Assembly: GCF_949628265.1 (NCBI RefSeq)
Contig: NC_088787.1
Location: forward strand, 33,344,844 to 33,408,843
Source of the DNA: Cloeon dipterum
Lineage: Eukaryota; Arthropoda; Insecta; Ephemeroptera; Baetidae
Reading direction: 5' to 3'
Length of the DNA stretch: 64,000 nt
Shown in pieces: positions 37,521 to 48,976 of this stretch. A model generated the notes under the pieces. It did not search any database, was not told the origin of the DNA, and worked only from the letters and a program-made list of their open reading frames with translations. Each line of letters begins with the position of its first letter. Position 1 is the stretch's first letter. The position numbers and the translations under genes were made by a program.

Positions 37521-37840
37521 GTCTCATCCAGCCCCTGCTCACTCATATGGCGCGAAAATGCGCCAGCTAAGAAGTTCTGCAGCCACACACAGGTGGCAGG
37601 TCGATAGCTTTTTAAGCCAATCAGAGGCCGTCTCGGAGTTTGTTGCCGGTTACGCCCACGGGCAGAGGGAGGCGTAGAGGGGCGTATGTGCGGAGTTTTT
37701 CGTGGGCGTAACAGGCAACTAACTCCGAGACGGCCTCTGATTGGCTTAAAAAGCTATCGACCTGCCACCTGTGTGTGGCTGCAGAACTTCTTAGCTGGCT
37801 CATTTTCGCGCCATATGAGTGAGCAGGGGCTGGTCTCATC
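37521..37840. mobile_element. Hairpin MITE, hAT-like, with 8-bp target duplication
   Basis: The element occupies 37529-37832 (304 bp). Its arms, 37529-37660 and 37701-37832, are each 132 bp and are reverse complements with only three mismatches, around a 40-bp spacer. The ends read CAGCCCCTGCTC...GAGCAGGGGCTG. The 8-bp GTCTCATC is present once on each side (37521-37528 and 37833-37840), as expected of hAT-type insertion. It has no coding capacity. Near identity of the arms suggests recent insertion or ongoing arm homogenisation. Each arm carries an E2F-like GGCGCGAAAAT. The superfamily call rests on the 8-bp duplication and a CAG start only. Confidence 0.85.
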
Positions 37841-38859
37841 ATGGGACATGGGACTTCGACTCTCACAATCAGTGTGTCGGTGCATGCAGTCCAAAACTAG
37901 TACATTTTATTTAGTATTATATTATAAATAACTTCACAACGAAATCAGGTTTTATGCACGGTTCCAGATTTAAAACCAAAACGGAATCCTCAAAACTTAG
38001 TTTTGCATCGTCGGTGGTAAGTAAGCATCGTTGTATGTAGTTTGTAAGTTTAGTATTGTGATGTTAAACTTTTTCTTCGTCCATTTCATCAAATTAGATA
38101 AAATTATATTACATATCTGTGATACTTGATAGATTGGAGGTGTTAGGACACATTTCTTTTTCCCATTTTTCAAGTAAAAATTCCTTGCGGAAGTTGCATT
38201 TGGACAATTTAATTGTCGTTGGTAAAATATTCCGGCGGGCTTTTTCTTTCAAGCGACTTCAGTGACGAGTTGAGATCGGACCTTTTTCCGCAACACTAAC
38301 GATCCTAACGATATAATGAGGGCACTATAAATTCAAAATTATGTGTCCAGAAATTCCAGACACATCATTCAAATTGGGCACATATTTTTTCCATTTTATT
38401 ACATATACCGTTCCCATTCGCTTGTTGAGTGTTTAATATTATAGCAGGAAAGCGAAGTTAAGATTTCTATCCAGACTTGAGATTGAATATTTCCAAATCC
38501 TTTTCGAATGCCAGCTGTGATTGATAAGATTTATTTTTTCTATATCTCTCCTAAAAACTAAATCCAGTTGTATAATATGGATGCCACGTTTTTCGTGATA
38601 ACAAAGTGGCACTTAGTTTTCTAAGAAATTTTTCGTATCTATTTTCTGTAAGCTACAAAATCTATGCATATTTTATGGCATTAAACATGAATTAAGAACA
38701 CCAATAGTATTTTAAAGTAGTCTGATTTATTTATTGATTTTTAAATAATACGTATAATAAAATGTTAGTGTTTAATAAAATATATGACATTATTTACATC
38801 TAATATCAGTTCAATTTAATCAATTCCATTATGCAAAATTGCATGGTACTTTAATTTGG
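37841..38859. other. Intergenic region between Sas-4 promoter side and the TRPA 3' end
   Basis: AT-rich with no exon seen. Several AATAAA/TTTATT words near 38700-38800 could serve as minus-strand polyadenylation signals for the TRPA gene. Confidence 0.45.
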
Positions 38860-41800
38860 TTACTTCTTCAGTTTCTGCGCTATCAAATTATTTTTGTTTA
38901 CTAGTTCATTCAGCTCATTGGTCAGACGCAATATTTTTGCGTTGTTTCTCCGGAAGATGATTTGCAGGTTGTTGACCGCGCGCTTAAAATTATTACCGTC
39001 CACCTCGTCTCCTGGCTCAGTGCTTATGCTCACTTCCTTGTTCTCCAGGGCGATTTTCAAGGCTTCGCACAACGCCTCGCTGTCAAAGTCCTTGTGCTTC
39101 GGCTGCGTGTAGGTCACTATAAAGGGCTTATCCTGATTTTCATTAGTAGCGACTTTGTTCCTCCTTCCACCCTTCCTCCTCAGAATCGAACAGTTACTCA
39201 GACTGTCGTAGCAAGTGACCCTTCGCAGGAGGCGGAAAACGAAGAGAATATTGCCGGAGGTGGTGTCCAGGTACTCAACTAGGTCGACCTTGCGCTTGAG
39301 TTTAGTAGCCAGGGCCGATTTCTTGATTTCATTCACGTCGTGGACGACAATACCGATCAGCAGGTTCATTAACACGATTGCAATCGTGAAGATGAATGTG
39401 AGAAAAATAATCTGCACAGAGATAGAGGAGAGCAGGTCCATGTCCTGAACTGTCAGGCCGTCATGTTCAAAGAGTTCGTTGTACTCGAGCTCGCCGATCA
39501 TCATGGCCATCGTCTTCCAGATCGCCTTCAGAGGGTTGGAAAATGGGTCCTTTGTCTTAAAAATCATGTAGAAACTTATTGAATAGCCGATCAGGAGGCA
39601 CACATAGGCCATCAGCAGCTTCAGGAATTCCTTCAGCACAGACAGGTACATCTCAACGTAGACGCCAAAAAATGGTAGCTGGCCCAGCAGGATCATGAAG
39701 TTTGCCCAGGCGATAAGAATTATCAGCGGAGCCAAGCGGTCGTGGTATGTGCCCTGATCCGGCTTTGTGTAGAATAAGTACAGGGTTGTGAGCAAGCAGA
39801 ACCATTCAAAGTAGTTTTCAAATTGCTGCAAATAGCGGATAAAGGTCCTCAACATTGTGGGCGTCGAGGGGCTGTTGGCGAACGAGAAAAAGCCGATCAG
39901 CTTGCGGATGATGTCGATTATAGTCAAGGGCACTACAAGTACGTATGCCGCGTTGATGAAGATTTTCAAACCATCGTTATTGTTGACGGTTTCAAACAGG
40001 GTCGAATTTCCTGGGCATGTGATTGACGTGTAGTTGTACCTGAGATATTAGATAATTAGAATCAGGATTTTTAGAAATATTAGTCAAGTGAAGCAACATT
40101 TTTTTGATTCGGAACTTGATGGTCCCTGCCTTTTTACACCTATGGAATTATGAGTACCCCCTAGTCTATTAAATAGGCTTGTTTGTTGCCAAAATAAGTT
40201 CCTCAAGTGCAATATTATTTCACGCCGATCGATTACTACGTTTTAATTCACGTTTGACTACTCTTGGTAATAAAATGGTTCCTTACTTTGGTTCCGGCGG
40301 GGTGCAGAAGCCAGAGTGGAAGGCCATGATGTAGGTGGTGAGACTCGTCAACAGGATCAAATAGTGGAACAGCCGCATGAAAAACCATAATCGTACACGC
40401 TCCCAATTCTTGTCCAGTAACGCCTGGCATAGCGGGTGCTGCAAATATTTTGTCTCTTCGCACGTGACAAAGCATGAAAGAAGAGACATCTCAAAGTCGT
40501 CCGGCGACTTCTGCAAATTACTGAAGTCAAGCACCAGCCTCTTGGCGTCTTCTTCCTCGTCCAGACTGATGCGAGCGTTTAGCATTGGCATGATGGCGTC
40601 CAGGGCGCGGGGAATCTTGCTGCTAACCAACGACAGGGCCGTCAGCGAGTAGTCACCCGTTTTTGCGGTCAGCGACGCGCCTTTTTCGATCAACTTCTCC
40701 GCCGCGTGCGTTGACTTGGACAAGGCGGCCAGGTGCAGCGGTGTATGGGCAGATTTGGCGAGTCTTGCGTCCAAGTTGGCGCCTCTATCGACCAGCACGC
40801 TCACCATGTCAGGCAAATCCTGAAAATTTCACAATGAAATGCGTCTTAAACCAAGGTCGACCATTTGTAGCCAATCAAGAAGTAATTTTTAAAAATTCTC
40901 GTGCCTCTCTCGTGATAAAGCCTCCAGAGATCGTGATAAAATTATTTATTATAAAATTAAACATGTTACCTGTCGAGCAGCAATGTGAAGAGCTGTGTAG
41001 TGCGGTGTGTGATCGCAGCCTTTATTCAACAAGTCTTGAATAAACAAATCATCAGAACCTTTTACTTCCTCGCTGCAATAATTTAATAAAATCTGAAAAT
41101 TTAGGAAAAGAATCAGTTTTTGAAACGCAGATTTTTTCAGATAATTTTTAGTTACTTCCGGATTTTATTTATTTATATATTCAATCCGCGCGCGCGAATT
41201 ACGCTTTTCCCCACTACACCAGAATTAAAGCGAAGCACGCCCACAACGCACAGCAATTAATTCGACCCTTTTAATTCCAAAAGCGCAATACAGATAAGAA
41301 AGTACTTGTGTAACAATTAATTAGAATATATGTGGGCTACCCAAATTAAGATCATAAAAAACTACCAACGATTGGCTCACCTCAAGGGAGTGCACGTTTT
41401 TGTGGTACACTGCAAAATGGATGAGTGAAAACCCGAAAAATTTGGATTCAAGCCACCTTTTCCGGTACGAAGTGGGTCTCAAGATAGCCTCGATGCAGTC
41501 ACCGTGACCGTACGCGACGGCCACCTGGAGGGCATTCAGGTTGTGGCACTCGTACTCGGGTGTAGATTCGTTTGATTTATTCATGATCTTCGTAACTGCG
41601 GGTGCGTTCCCTTTAGAGACGGCGTAAATCAGCAGTACGTTCACTTTGCATTCGTCTGAGAACTCGAGAATATCTGTAAAATTCGGTTCCGTCAAGGTCT
41701 CGTCACTGTCTTCAAGTCCTTTATCTTGGAGCTGAACTCTCAGATTGGCTTCGTACGACGCATGGTCGATTGACAATTGAGCTAAAGGCGTTTTAGCCAA

Positions 41801-42016
41801 CGACCGAGGTGGTGACCGAGGAAATCTCCTGCGGAATTGAAAACATAACATAAAGAGACCAATAAATAAAACAGTTTTCATGGATTACTTGTTTAGATTT
41901 ATGAAATTAATCAAACGGAAGTCTTACAAAAATTTGAAGTCGACCTGTGGAGGATCGCTAGGCATATTGTACCGTTGATAATCTTTCAATTGAATTCCGT
42001 CGCTGTTCACGGCCAT
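38860..42016 (-). CDS. TRPA-family cation channel, painless-like
   Basis: Coding exons on the minus strand: 42016-41928, 41828-41381, 41092-40970, 40819-40287 and 40039-38860. They sum to 2373 nt, or 790 residues. The N-terminal third has ankyrin repeats, for example LNALQVAVAYGHGDCIEAIL, HYTALHIAARQDLPDMVSVL and HTPLHLAALSKSTHAAEKLI. Six membrane spans follow: S1 near LFHYLILLTSLTTYIM, S2 YVLVVPLTIIDII, S3 WFCLLTTLYLFY, S4 LIILIAWANFMILLG, S5 LLMAYVCLLIGYSISFYMIF and S6 IFLTFIFTIAIVLMNLLIGI. Between S5 and S6 the pore helix is IWKTMAMMIGELEY, typical of TRPA channels. The C-terminus is basic and may end in a coiled coil. Such channels are non-selective, calcium-permeable sensors of heat, irritants or touch in sensory neurons. 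With few ankyrin repeats and 790 residues it fits painless or a painless/pyrexia relative better than TRPA1 (about 1100-1200 residues). Which subfamily needs a tree. The ATG follows an acceptor at 42030, so a non-coding exon lies upstream. Confidence 0.9.
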
Positions 42017-42150
42017 GTCTTGGCGCAGACTGCAACAGGTTTGAATAAGAGACCGTCGGTTTTCCTTGTCCTGTCCTATATTTAGAATTGTTTATTACAA
42101 CCCGACTCACTAGTTAAACACAGTTAAGTGAGATATCTTTGTGCACTTAC

Positions 42151-42300
42151 GTGTTCGCCGACAATTTTCCTTCCGCCCAGCAGCTAGTGAGGCAGCGACC
42201 ACCAAATTAAAATACACTGGTGGATTGTGATGGTCTTGTGATTTCAGGCGTGCATTGACACAACCACGCTATATGCGTTTCCTTTAGATATATTGTTTTG
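42151..42300 (-). other. Probable 5' UTR exon of the TRPA gene
   Basis: On the minus strand GAACAC is followed by GTAAGTGCAC (42150-42141), a very strong donor. It matches the acceptor CCTGTTGCAG just upstream of the coding start. The exon holds one tiny upstream frame (ATG CAC GCC TGA). Its outer end is approximate. Confidence 0.5.
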
Positions 42301-43712
42301 GTTTCGCTGCCTGGCAGCCGCGGTGGTCCCCACCCAATATTTTCTGTTTAACCTTGCTGCGTGCGATCCTCGCTATGGGAGAAATTATCTCAAAGGCTTT
42401 AAGTGTGTGGGCTGACGAGTCTCGCGCCATCTAAAAGTTCCTCCAGCATCTCGGCATTCGACGGCGCATCAGGAAATAAAATTATAATACCTAATTATTA
42501 TTTCCTAATTCTGGTAAATACTCCGTCTCTTTGTTGCTGAGCAAGGAGAAACGAAACACATGAAAAATCAATATGAAATTGTTGCTATGTGGATTAATTT
42601 CATCCAAACTAGTTTTCGTCAGTAGCGTGCAATTGTTTTACTCTTAATTTTTTTAATTCTATATTTGTAACAAATTGCTAAATATCGTTAACATGAAAAA
42701 AATGGTGGCTCAATTTGCGGTGGTCCCCGTCGATATCTGCCTCTTAAGGAATATTTTTTTTGCAAAAAATGTACATGTGTTAAAACTATAATACTTCTAG
42801 AGCAACAGAGCGTTTCACCGCACTTGCCAATCATTTAGTTATTAGATGTCTTTATAAAAAGCTCTTAGGTCACAACGATTTTCTTTTTCTTCGTGTGTAA
42901 CTTTGTTGTTCAATATAAGTCCAACCTACTTAAGCTGATATTGATATAACTTTTTAAACTAAAACAAATTATTAAAAATTTTACAGTTTTTATAATTTTA
43001 ATCGCTCGTTATCACCTATAGATAAGATTATATTTAGTGTCTGTAGAAATTTAATCCTTTCATGAAATCAATACAATTAAGCAAATGGGTTAGCTATACA
43101 GAGTGCGCATTACAAACAAATGGAAAATATTCGATATTAGATTATAGTTTGAGACAGACAGCACTTTTAAATGAGATGAATATCTTCATTGTCAGTAGCA
43201 ACCTATTATGCTCTATGTGTATTCAATTAATAATATTTGCTAACTGCTTTGACGGTTAAGCCTATTCCTCTAAAATAAAGAAAAGTTCAAAATAATATTA
43301 ATTTTAACTGCTGAAAATTATGTCAAACCGTTCCTTAGATTGATGCTTGCAGTGACGTTGATCAAAGCAAATGTGGAATGCATTGAACTTGGCTTGTTTC
43401 TTTTTATCACAACGCACGCTTGTATTGCTCGGGTCCTTGCCAAATTTGGCAAATTTTAATGGCGATTTATTGCCTCAATGATAGCATTAACAGGGTCGTG
43501 TTCGAAACTGCCGATTTAGATAATTAGTGCGTTGTCGGAAACGTGCGGGGTTGAATGCGTATATTCAACACTGTGACCATGGCGATCCGCGGCGGGTGGG
43601 AGGATTGGTTTTGTGTTATATAGCAGTGAGCGATTGTTTCAATAACTGTCAATCAGTGTTCACGGGTTAGCCAATTCGTGCACAAGTGCTCCACAAGCCG
43701 TGAATATTCACC
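42301..43712. other. Intergenic region between the divergent TRPA and 133-residue genes
   Basis: The two genes point away from each other, so both promoters lie here. The 43062-43259 open frame is AT-rich and unremarkable. The last 100 bp has a candidate core promoter, listed separately. Confidence 0.45.
43616..43657 (+). promoter_or_regulatory. Candidate TATA box and initiator
   Basis: TTATATAG at 43616-43623 is followed by TCAGT, the arthropod initiator core, at 43653-43657. The spacing of about 37 bp is a little longer than the usual 30, so either element may be coincidental. The initiator would give a 5' leader of roughly 58 nt. Confidence 0.35.
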
Positions 43713-44884
43713 ATGAAGGCCCTCGTCACGTGTATGGTAAGTTTCACATTAGTTATTTCTGCCGTCCATAAATAACCCTTTGTTTTATTTTGAGACTGAA
43801 TCCTTTTATAATTTTCTGACCTACTAATTTTTAAAATGAAGAGAGCAAAAATGGTTTGGTGTTTATTATCCTTTTTGCAACGTTGCCTTAAATTATCAGT
43901 TGTGTTTACTATCGTCAAAATTCGCAGTGCTGAACGGAATATTGTCAAAACATATAATTTATTTGCTGATAACAGATAGTCAGGTTAACAGAAAACAGAT
44001 AAAGCAAACCGAAATGAGTGCGATGAGCCCAAAAGAGAAATCGGTTGACGCAAAAAATTGAGCTACAAACATTGAAGCTAATTTTGGAACAAGACAAAAT
44101 ATTAAAGCCCAAAATTTCTCAAATTATTGCTACCGGAGCAAAGTTTTTATTTATCTTTTAATTTCCTCTGCATTTAATTACAATTTGAATGGGAATGGAC
44201 CAGAATATTATATCAAAATTAATAGAGAAATGTCATCTTATTACGATTTAATGATTTATTTTGTTAAGAATAAGTTACATTGAGGCCAATAGTGTGACAT
44301 TTGTTTTAAAATCGACCGAAACTGAGTTCCAATCAGCACGCGTGCTCTTGTTAAAATTCTCCAAGGACTGCGGAGTAGCGGAACTCTAGACGGCCGCGTG
44401 CACCGGCATACAAATAAGCCTTTTGCCGAACGAACGAGCCCATGTGTGACACGGATATTATTCAAAACATATCAAGCACTGATTTAATTTCGAAATGCGT
44501 GCGCAGGTTTTCCTCCTGCCCTGCCTGGCAGCCGCGTGGCCCGCTCTCCCTGCTGGCGCCGACGTCGGCGCCGATGTCGATCAAATGCTCAGGAAGCTCA
44601 ACGTGTCGGCCGAGTCACGGCTCGGGGGTGCACTGATGGCCTACTTGCAGGCGCGACGGAACACCACCCGCTGGCAGCACCGACGCAACGTCACGCAGAA
44701 CATCCTGAACGCCCTCACCGGCAATAGAGGTCCGACCTCCAACGAGGATGAGGACGAATATGAGGACTATGAGGAGTACCCTGATTTGGAACTGACGCCC
44801 GAGGCCATTCTCATCTTTGTCCTGGAGCTGTTCGGGACAATGATTGGACTCACCTGGGGAGCCGTGTCAACAATATTTGGCTGA
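43713..44884 (+). CDS. Small secreted acidic-tailed protein, family unknown
   Basis: Two coding exons, 43713-43736 and 44507-44884, total 402 nt or 133 residues. Splicing joins MKALVTCM to VFLLPCLAAAWPALPAG, which makes a standard signal peptide; neither exon alone does. The mature part has a DQMLRKLNV helix-like start, two N-glycosylation sites (NVS and NTT) and a further NVT. It continues with a very acidic segment (EDEDEYEDYEEYPDLE) and ends in a hydrophobic run (ILIFVLELFGTMIGLTWGAV), which could be a membrane anchor or buried helix. Codons are strongly GC-ending, unlike the flanks, which supports real coding. I do not recognise a family. It is convergent with the next gene, 1 kb away. 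Confidence 0.8.
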
Positions 44885-45912
44885 GCTAAAATTTAATGCT
44901 TTAGAAAAAAAAGTATGCGGTTCTTGCGTGTAATTGAAAGTTAAGTTTTAAAAGCTTTCTGCTCTCTGGCTTAAAATGCCCGTATTTTTAATTGGGGGCA
45001 TTTTTGAACGCATTCTCAGCATGACTCGTTACTGAAATGCCTAAAATGCACTAAATTGGCATACTAATCCACATATTGTAAGTTGATTGCATTTATTTCT
45101 CAACCGCAAAGTAGGAATGATGGATTGATTGATGTCCCTATTGCAAATGGCTGTGATTTAGTTTATATTTGTCAGTACAAATTGATGTTTGCTGGACTCC
45201 GAGCTTTTTCTCTTAAATGATTTAATGATATATTTGAATGCGTGTTCAACTTTTTAAAATCCGAAATATAGCTGCAGTGATACACACAAATAGTTGTATA
45301 AAAAGAAACTAGTCTTAATTCAAATTATTAATAACTTGTTTTTCTTCTAAAATAGTGTACAGAAAAGTATCATCATGTCATTTTCAATACTGTCTTCTCA
45401 GCGTTGAATAAAACTAATTTATTGAATAAATCCAAGTGCGCATGCAAATCATTTGTATAAATTGCTCAATCACCTCAAGTTCTAAAAATAGAAACATCAC
45501 CTTAGTTTATGCATGTGTGCCTTGAAAGCATAAATAGCTACTTTTTTGATAACGCAACCAATAATTATATCATCAAACGAAATAAATAGGTCTCATCACC
45601 TGCATGAATGAGAGGCCTTGCGCAACCATGTGGGCAATAAAAACACTTCCCATGACAAATTTACACGTGTTTATTCGCAAAAATTTTGATGGAAATTTCG
45701 TGATCTAAATAAATTAATAATTAATATGGAAAACACGATCCATTTTATTGAAAACTCCTTGACTGGACCTTTTGACCCGCATGCAGTAAAGGTGACGCTG
45801 CCTCCTGCAGGTACTGGAAATACCCTGGCTTAGCGGTCGCTTCGTTGTCTTGATCCTTTCGCCTGCGCAAGAAATTGTTAAATATTTTTTTTTGTTACCG
45901 TCGGAAAAATTC
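44885..45912. other. Region between two convergent genes
   Basis: This carries the 3' ends of both neighbours. AATAAA words occur at about 45407 and 45424 on the plus strand. No coding frame is supported. Confidence 0.5.
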
Positions 45913-48186
45913 TTACAAGTCATCAATCACTGCATTGTTTGGGATAGCGTTAGTTGGATGGACGCCCCTTATGTTGGTAGTGCCGTACGGGCCAGCGTAA
46001 CCCACGGGGTAGTGAGGATATCCTGTTTGAATGTATGAGGAATAATTATCCAGATTAGTCGATTCACCTCTTTAAAGAGTTTCACAATACATTTTTTACA
46101 TTATTTTATTTTGCATTTTAACTATCAAAACCGTGAAAAAAATTGGCGTGCAGTTTTGCGGATTTGGTTTATTAATATAAAAATAATTCATTTTTTGCAA
46201 TGATGTGAAAATTAATATTATTTTCCTCTTGTGGTGGGTTTCAATAAGTACTCGTAACAATAACAGCATGAAATGCCGCTCTATCTCTTTATCTTGAAAG
46301 CGGCAGCGGTTCACGATCCCCAACCACGTGTGCTTTCCGGAGAACCTCCTGCGAGCGGCTGCGAATCTGGCAGCGCGAGACAGTCAGCTGAAATCAATGT
46401 TGCTCGGCACCGGTGTAATAACCCTTTCTCTCGGCCCTCTCGACGAGGAGGCGCGAAAGAGAGAGAGAGAGAGATTTGCTGCGACTCCCCGCGGCCTGAT
46501 GAAGTCTTGTTCGCGGTGGCACGAACTATGGCACCGTTGTGCAACCACCGCCGGTGAGCGCGAGCACCAACCACGTGTGTAATCCGCGAGAGCGAGTGAG
46601 TGGTGCGTGTGTGCGGTGTTGCGGCGGCCACTGGCTCCCCGGCATTGAGCACCGACCTCCTACTGCCGTATCGCGTCCTGCTCTCGCTGTTCAGATATGT
46701 TGAAGGGACCGCGACCGACACGCGCGTTCATTATTCAGTCTGACTGAAAACGCAACACTCCAAAGTGATTTATTAGCGCGCTCAAACGCCACTAGTTCGC
46801 GCCTCTGCGAGCTTTGAGCTTTCTCACTCTGCCGCTCGAGTACGTGTGTGACCACACCTGAGTTAATTTCACACGGTTTCATGCGATTTGCGATTTATTT
46901 TCTATTTCATACCTAGGGAAATGCTTCTTACTCATACTATTTACCTATATTGTTGTCAAACATTTTTAGATAAATTAATAACAAATTGCGAAGCTCCTTA
47001 AAGATCTTTCTTTGATTCTTTATTATTTTATCTCTAAGCACGCACTGGTTAAATTTACGGAAAAACCCGAAAAAAAATCCTGCAACACTGAAACTTTAAT
47101 TTAATATCAATGCATACTAATATTCAATTGTAAAATTAATTTTAAGAAGAAAACATTTGAATTTCATAAATTAAAAATTATAAATCCCTTATTTTCAAAT
47201 TTCAATAAGATTCAATATGTTTCCTCCATTCAATATAACACGCCAAAGAACCTGAAAAATGATAGTGCAATCATTATAAGTACAAACCTGGCGGATATCC
47301 GGCCACGCCCGTGGCCGCACCGATGGCCCCGATGCCTCCGTAGGGGTAGCCAAAGGGCTGGGGGTGCGGGTGATAGTATGCACCGGCCGAGCCGAAGGTG
47401 CCGTAGCTGTGGAATCCACCTGAAAAGAGCAGCGGCCGGGACAGCTTGAACAGGGCTAGCAGACCCAGGGTGGGCAGCAAGCCTCTCTGCTCCCCCTACA
47501 ATAATTCATTCTATAGAGTTGAAATTGTGGCAATTTGCCGAGTATTGAACAGTCAAATGTGTTTTATTCGTATAAATGGTGATTGAGGTCACGCGAGAGA
47601 AAAATCAGATTAGTGTGAGGAGGAAATTTGATTTCCTCAGCTGATAATGTGCATTGCAAACACCACTGCATAAATCGGTTCAAGTCAATTTTTTAGGATT
47701 GATAAACGTTCTGATTTATAGGTTAACAAAAAATATATGTTTATTGTTATGGGCCAGCAGTGTAACTTCGTTCCATACCTACCCACATAAAAATTACAAA
47801 AGATAAAACAAATAAATGCACTTTATAGAGAGGGGATCTGAATTTTGAGAACAGCAGCAGATCGTTAGTTTAAATACACTTCAGTCCCATATTTACTATA
47901 TTCCTGCGCTGCTAAATTAGCCTTTCATTCCCAAAATTTATTTGCTATTTGGAGTAAACTGCTTTTCTCTACAGATATGAGCTCTCTTTCCGCTCGATAT
48001 CTTTACTCACAGTTTGCGTCTTGGATTTTTCCACTTTGACCTCCCCCGCGGTTGCACTCGCCAGCAGAAATCCCTACGGACAATGTGTATTTGTAGTGAA
48101 ACACGATACTTCTACGACTCGTATATACTACATCTTACCACAAGGGCGACGGTGACAAGTGCCAATTTTCGTTCGGTGGGCGTCAT
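45913..48186 (-). CDS. Secreted Gly/Tyr/Pro/His-rich protein, cuticle-like
   Basis: Four exons on the minus strand: 48186-48139, 48073-48011, 47495-47288 and 46022-45913. They sum to 429 nt, or 142 residues. Exons 1 and 2 build a signal peptide (ERKLALVTVALVGFLLASATA). A Lys-rich spacer follows, then a Leu-rich piece (LLPTLGLLALFKLSRPLL). The rest is low complexity, with GGFHSYGTFGSAGAYYHPH, YPYGGIGAIGAATG and GYPHYPVGYAGPYG. Repeated GY and YP units with His resemble cuticle, chorion or silk-associated structural proteins. No chitin-binding RR motif is seen, so the precise role is open. The 1.27-kb third intron contains a GC-rich patch (46310-46870) with a (GA)n run that may hold a separate promoter. 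Confidence 0.85.
46310..46870. promoter_or_regulatory. GC-rich island in an intron, possible promoter or enhancer
   Basis: This 0.56-kb stretch is far richer in GC and CpG than its surroundings. It has a (GA)n tract near 46457-46471 and an initiator-like palindrome TTCAGTCTGACTGAA near 46733. GA tracts bind GAF-type factors in insects. No coding frame on either strand has support. Confidence 0.3.
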
Positions 48187-48976
48187 TGTCAAATGGCGAA
48201 CAGGGACTGACTGATTCTCTGAATGAATTTCGTCGATCGCCGAAGGGAAAGTGGCCCGCATCTATTCCAAATTTATGCGCTCTTTTTACGCTCAAGCGTT
48301 GGGCAATGCGTGTTTACTTACGCGGGTGTTTAGCATGGAGTACATTTTTTTGGCGGTGTGAAAACAAATTCGCGAAATTGCCAATTGAATGTTTCCGTGA
48401 ATGACGTGATGATGACGATGAATGGAGTGGTGCGGTATATAAAATACTTTTTGTTCAGAGTGCACACCTTATCACTAGTCTTAAAACAAGAAAGTGAGAA
48501 TATAGGAACTGATAATATTAAAACGCATATATAGTGAATTGTTTTAGACAAACTATTTCTGGAAATGGTTGTGATTGAAATTAATTCCAAGGATGGCTCC
48601 CTATCAGGAAAACAGGCTTAAGTAGGCCTGCTCTAATTGTGCACTTCTAAGAAACAGAATGAAATTTCCAAGAGGGTACCCTATCCAACCTACAAAATTG
48701 ATTAAATTATTTAACTGTTTGTGTTATGTTCTTTTGCTATTTATGATATTTTATTGTGTGGTTTTGTGGCTTTAGTTTATACTTATACCACACAGTCATT
48801 TTGCAATCGCCTTTCTTGCAATGCACCAGTTACACATAACGAATGTTTTTTGCTTACTTTACCTTTTCTACTCTTATATTCAGTGTTCTGCTAAACGTTT
48901 TGCATAAAAAGCATGGCCTTAAGTTGTTCTTACGACCCTATACTACTTTTAAACTTTGCCAACGGGAACAATAACA

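Noticed and set aside
37281-37866. Similar frames on both strands around 37.4-37.9 kb
   Set aside because: Their matching translations come from the MITE inverted arms, not from a gene family.
43062-43259. 65-residue plus-strand frame
   Set aside because: AT-rich, between two divergent promoters, no motif.
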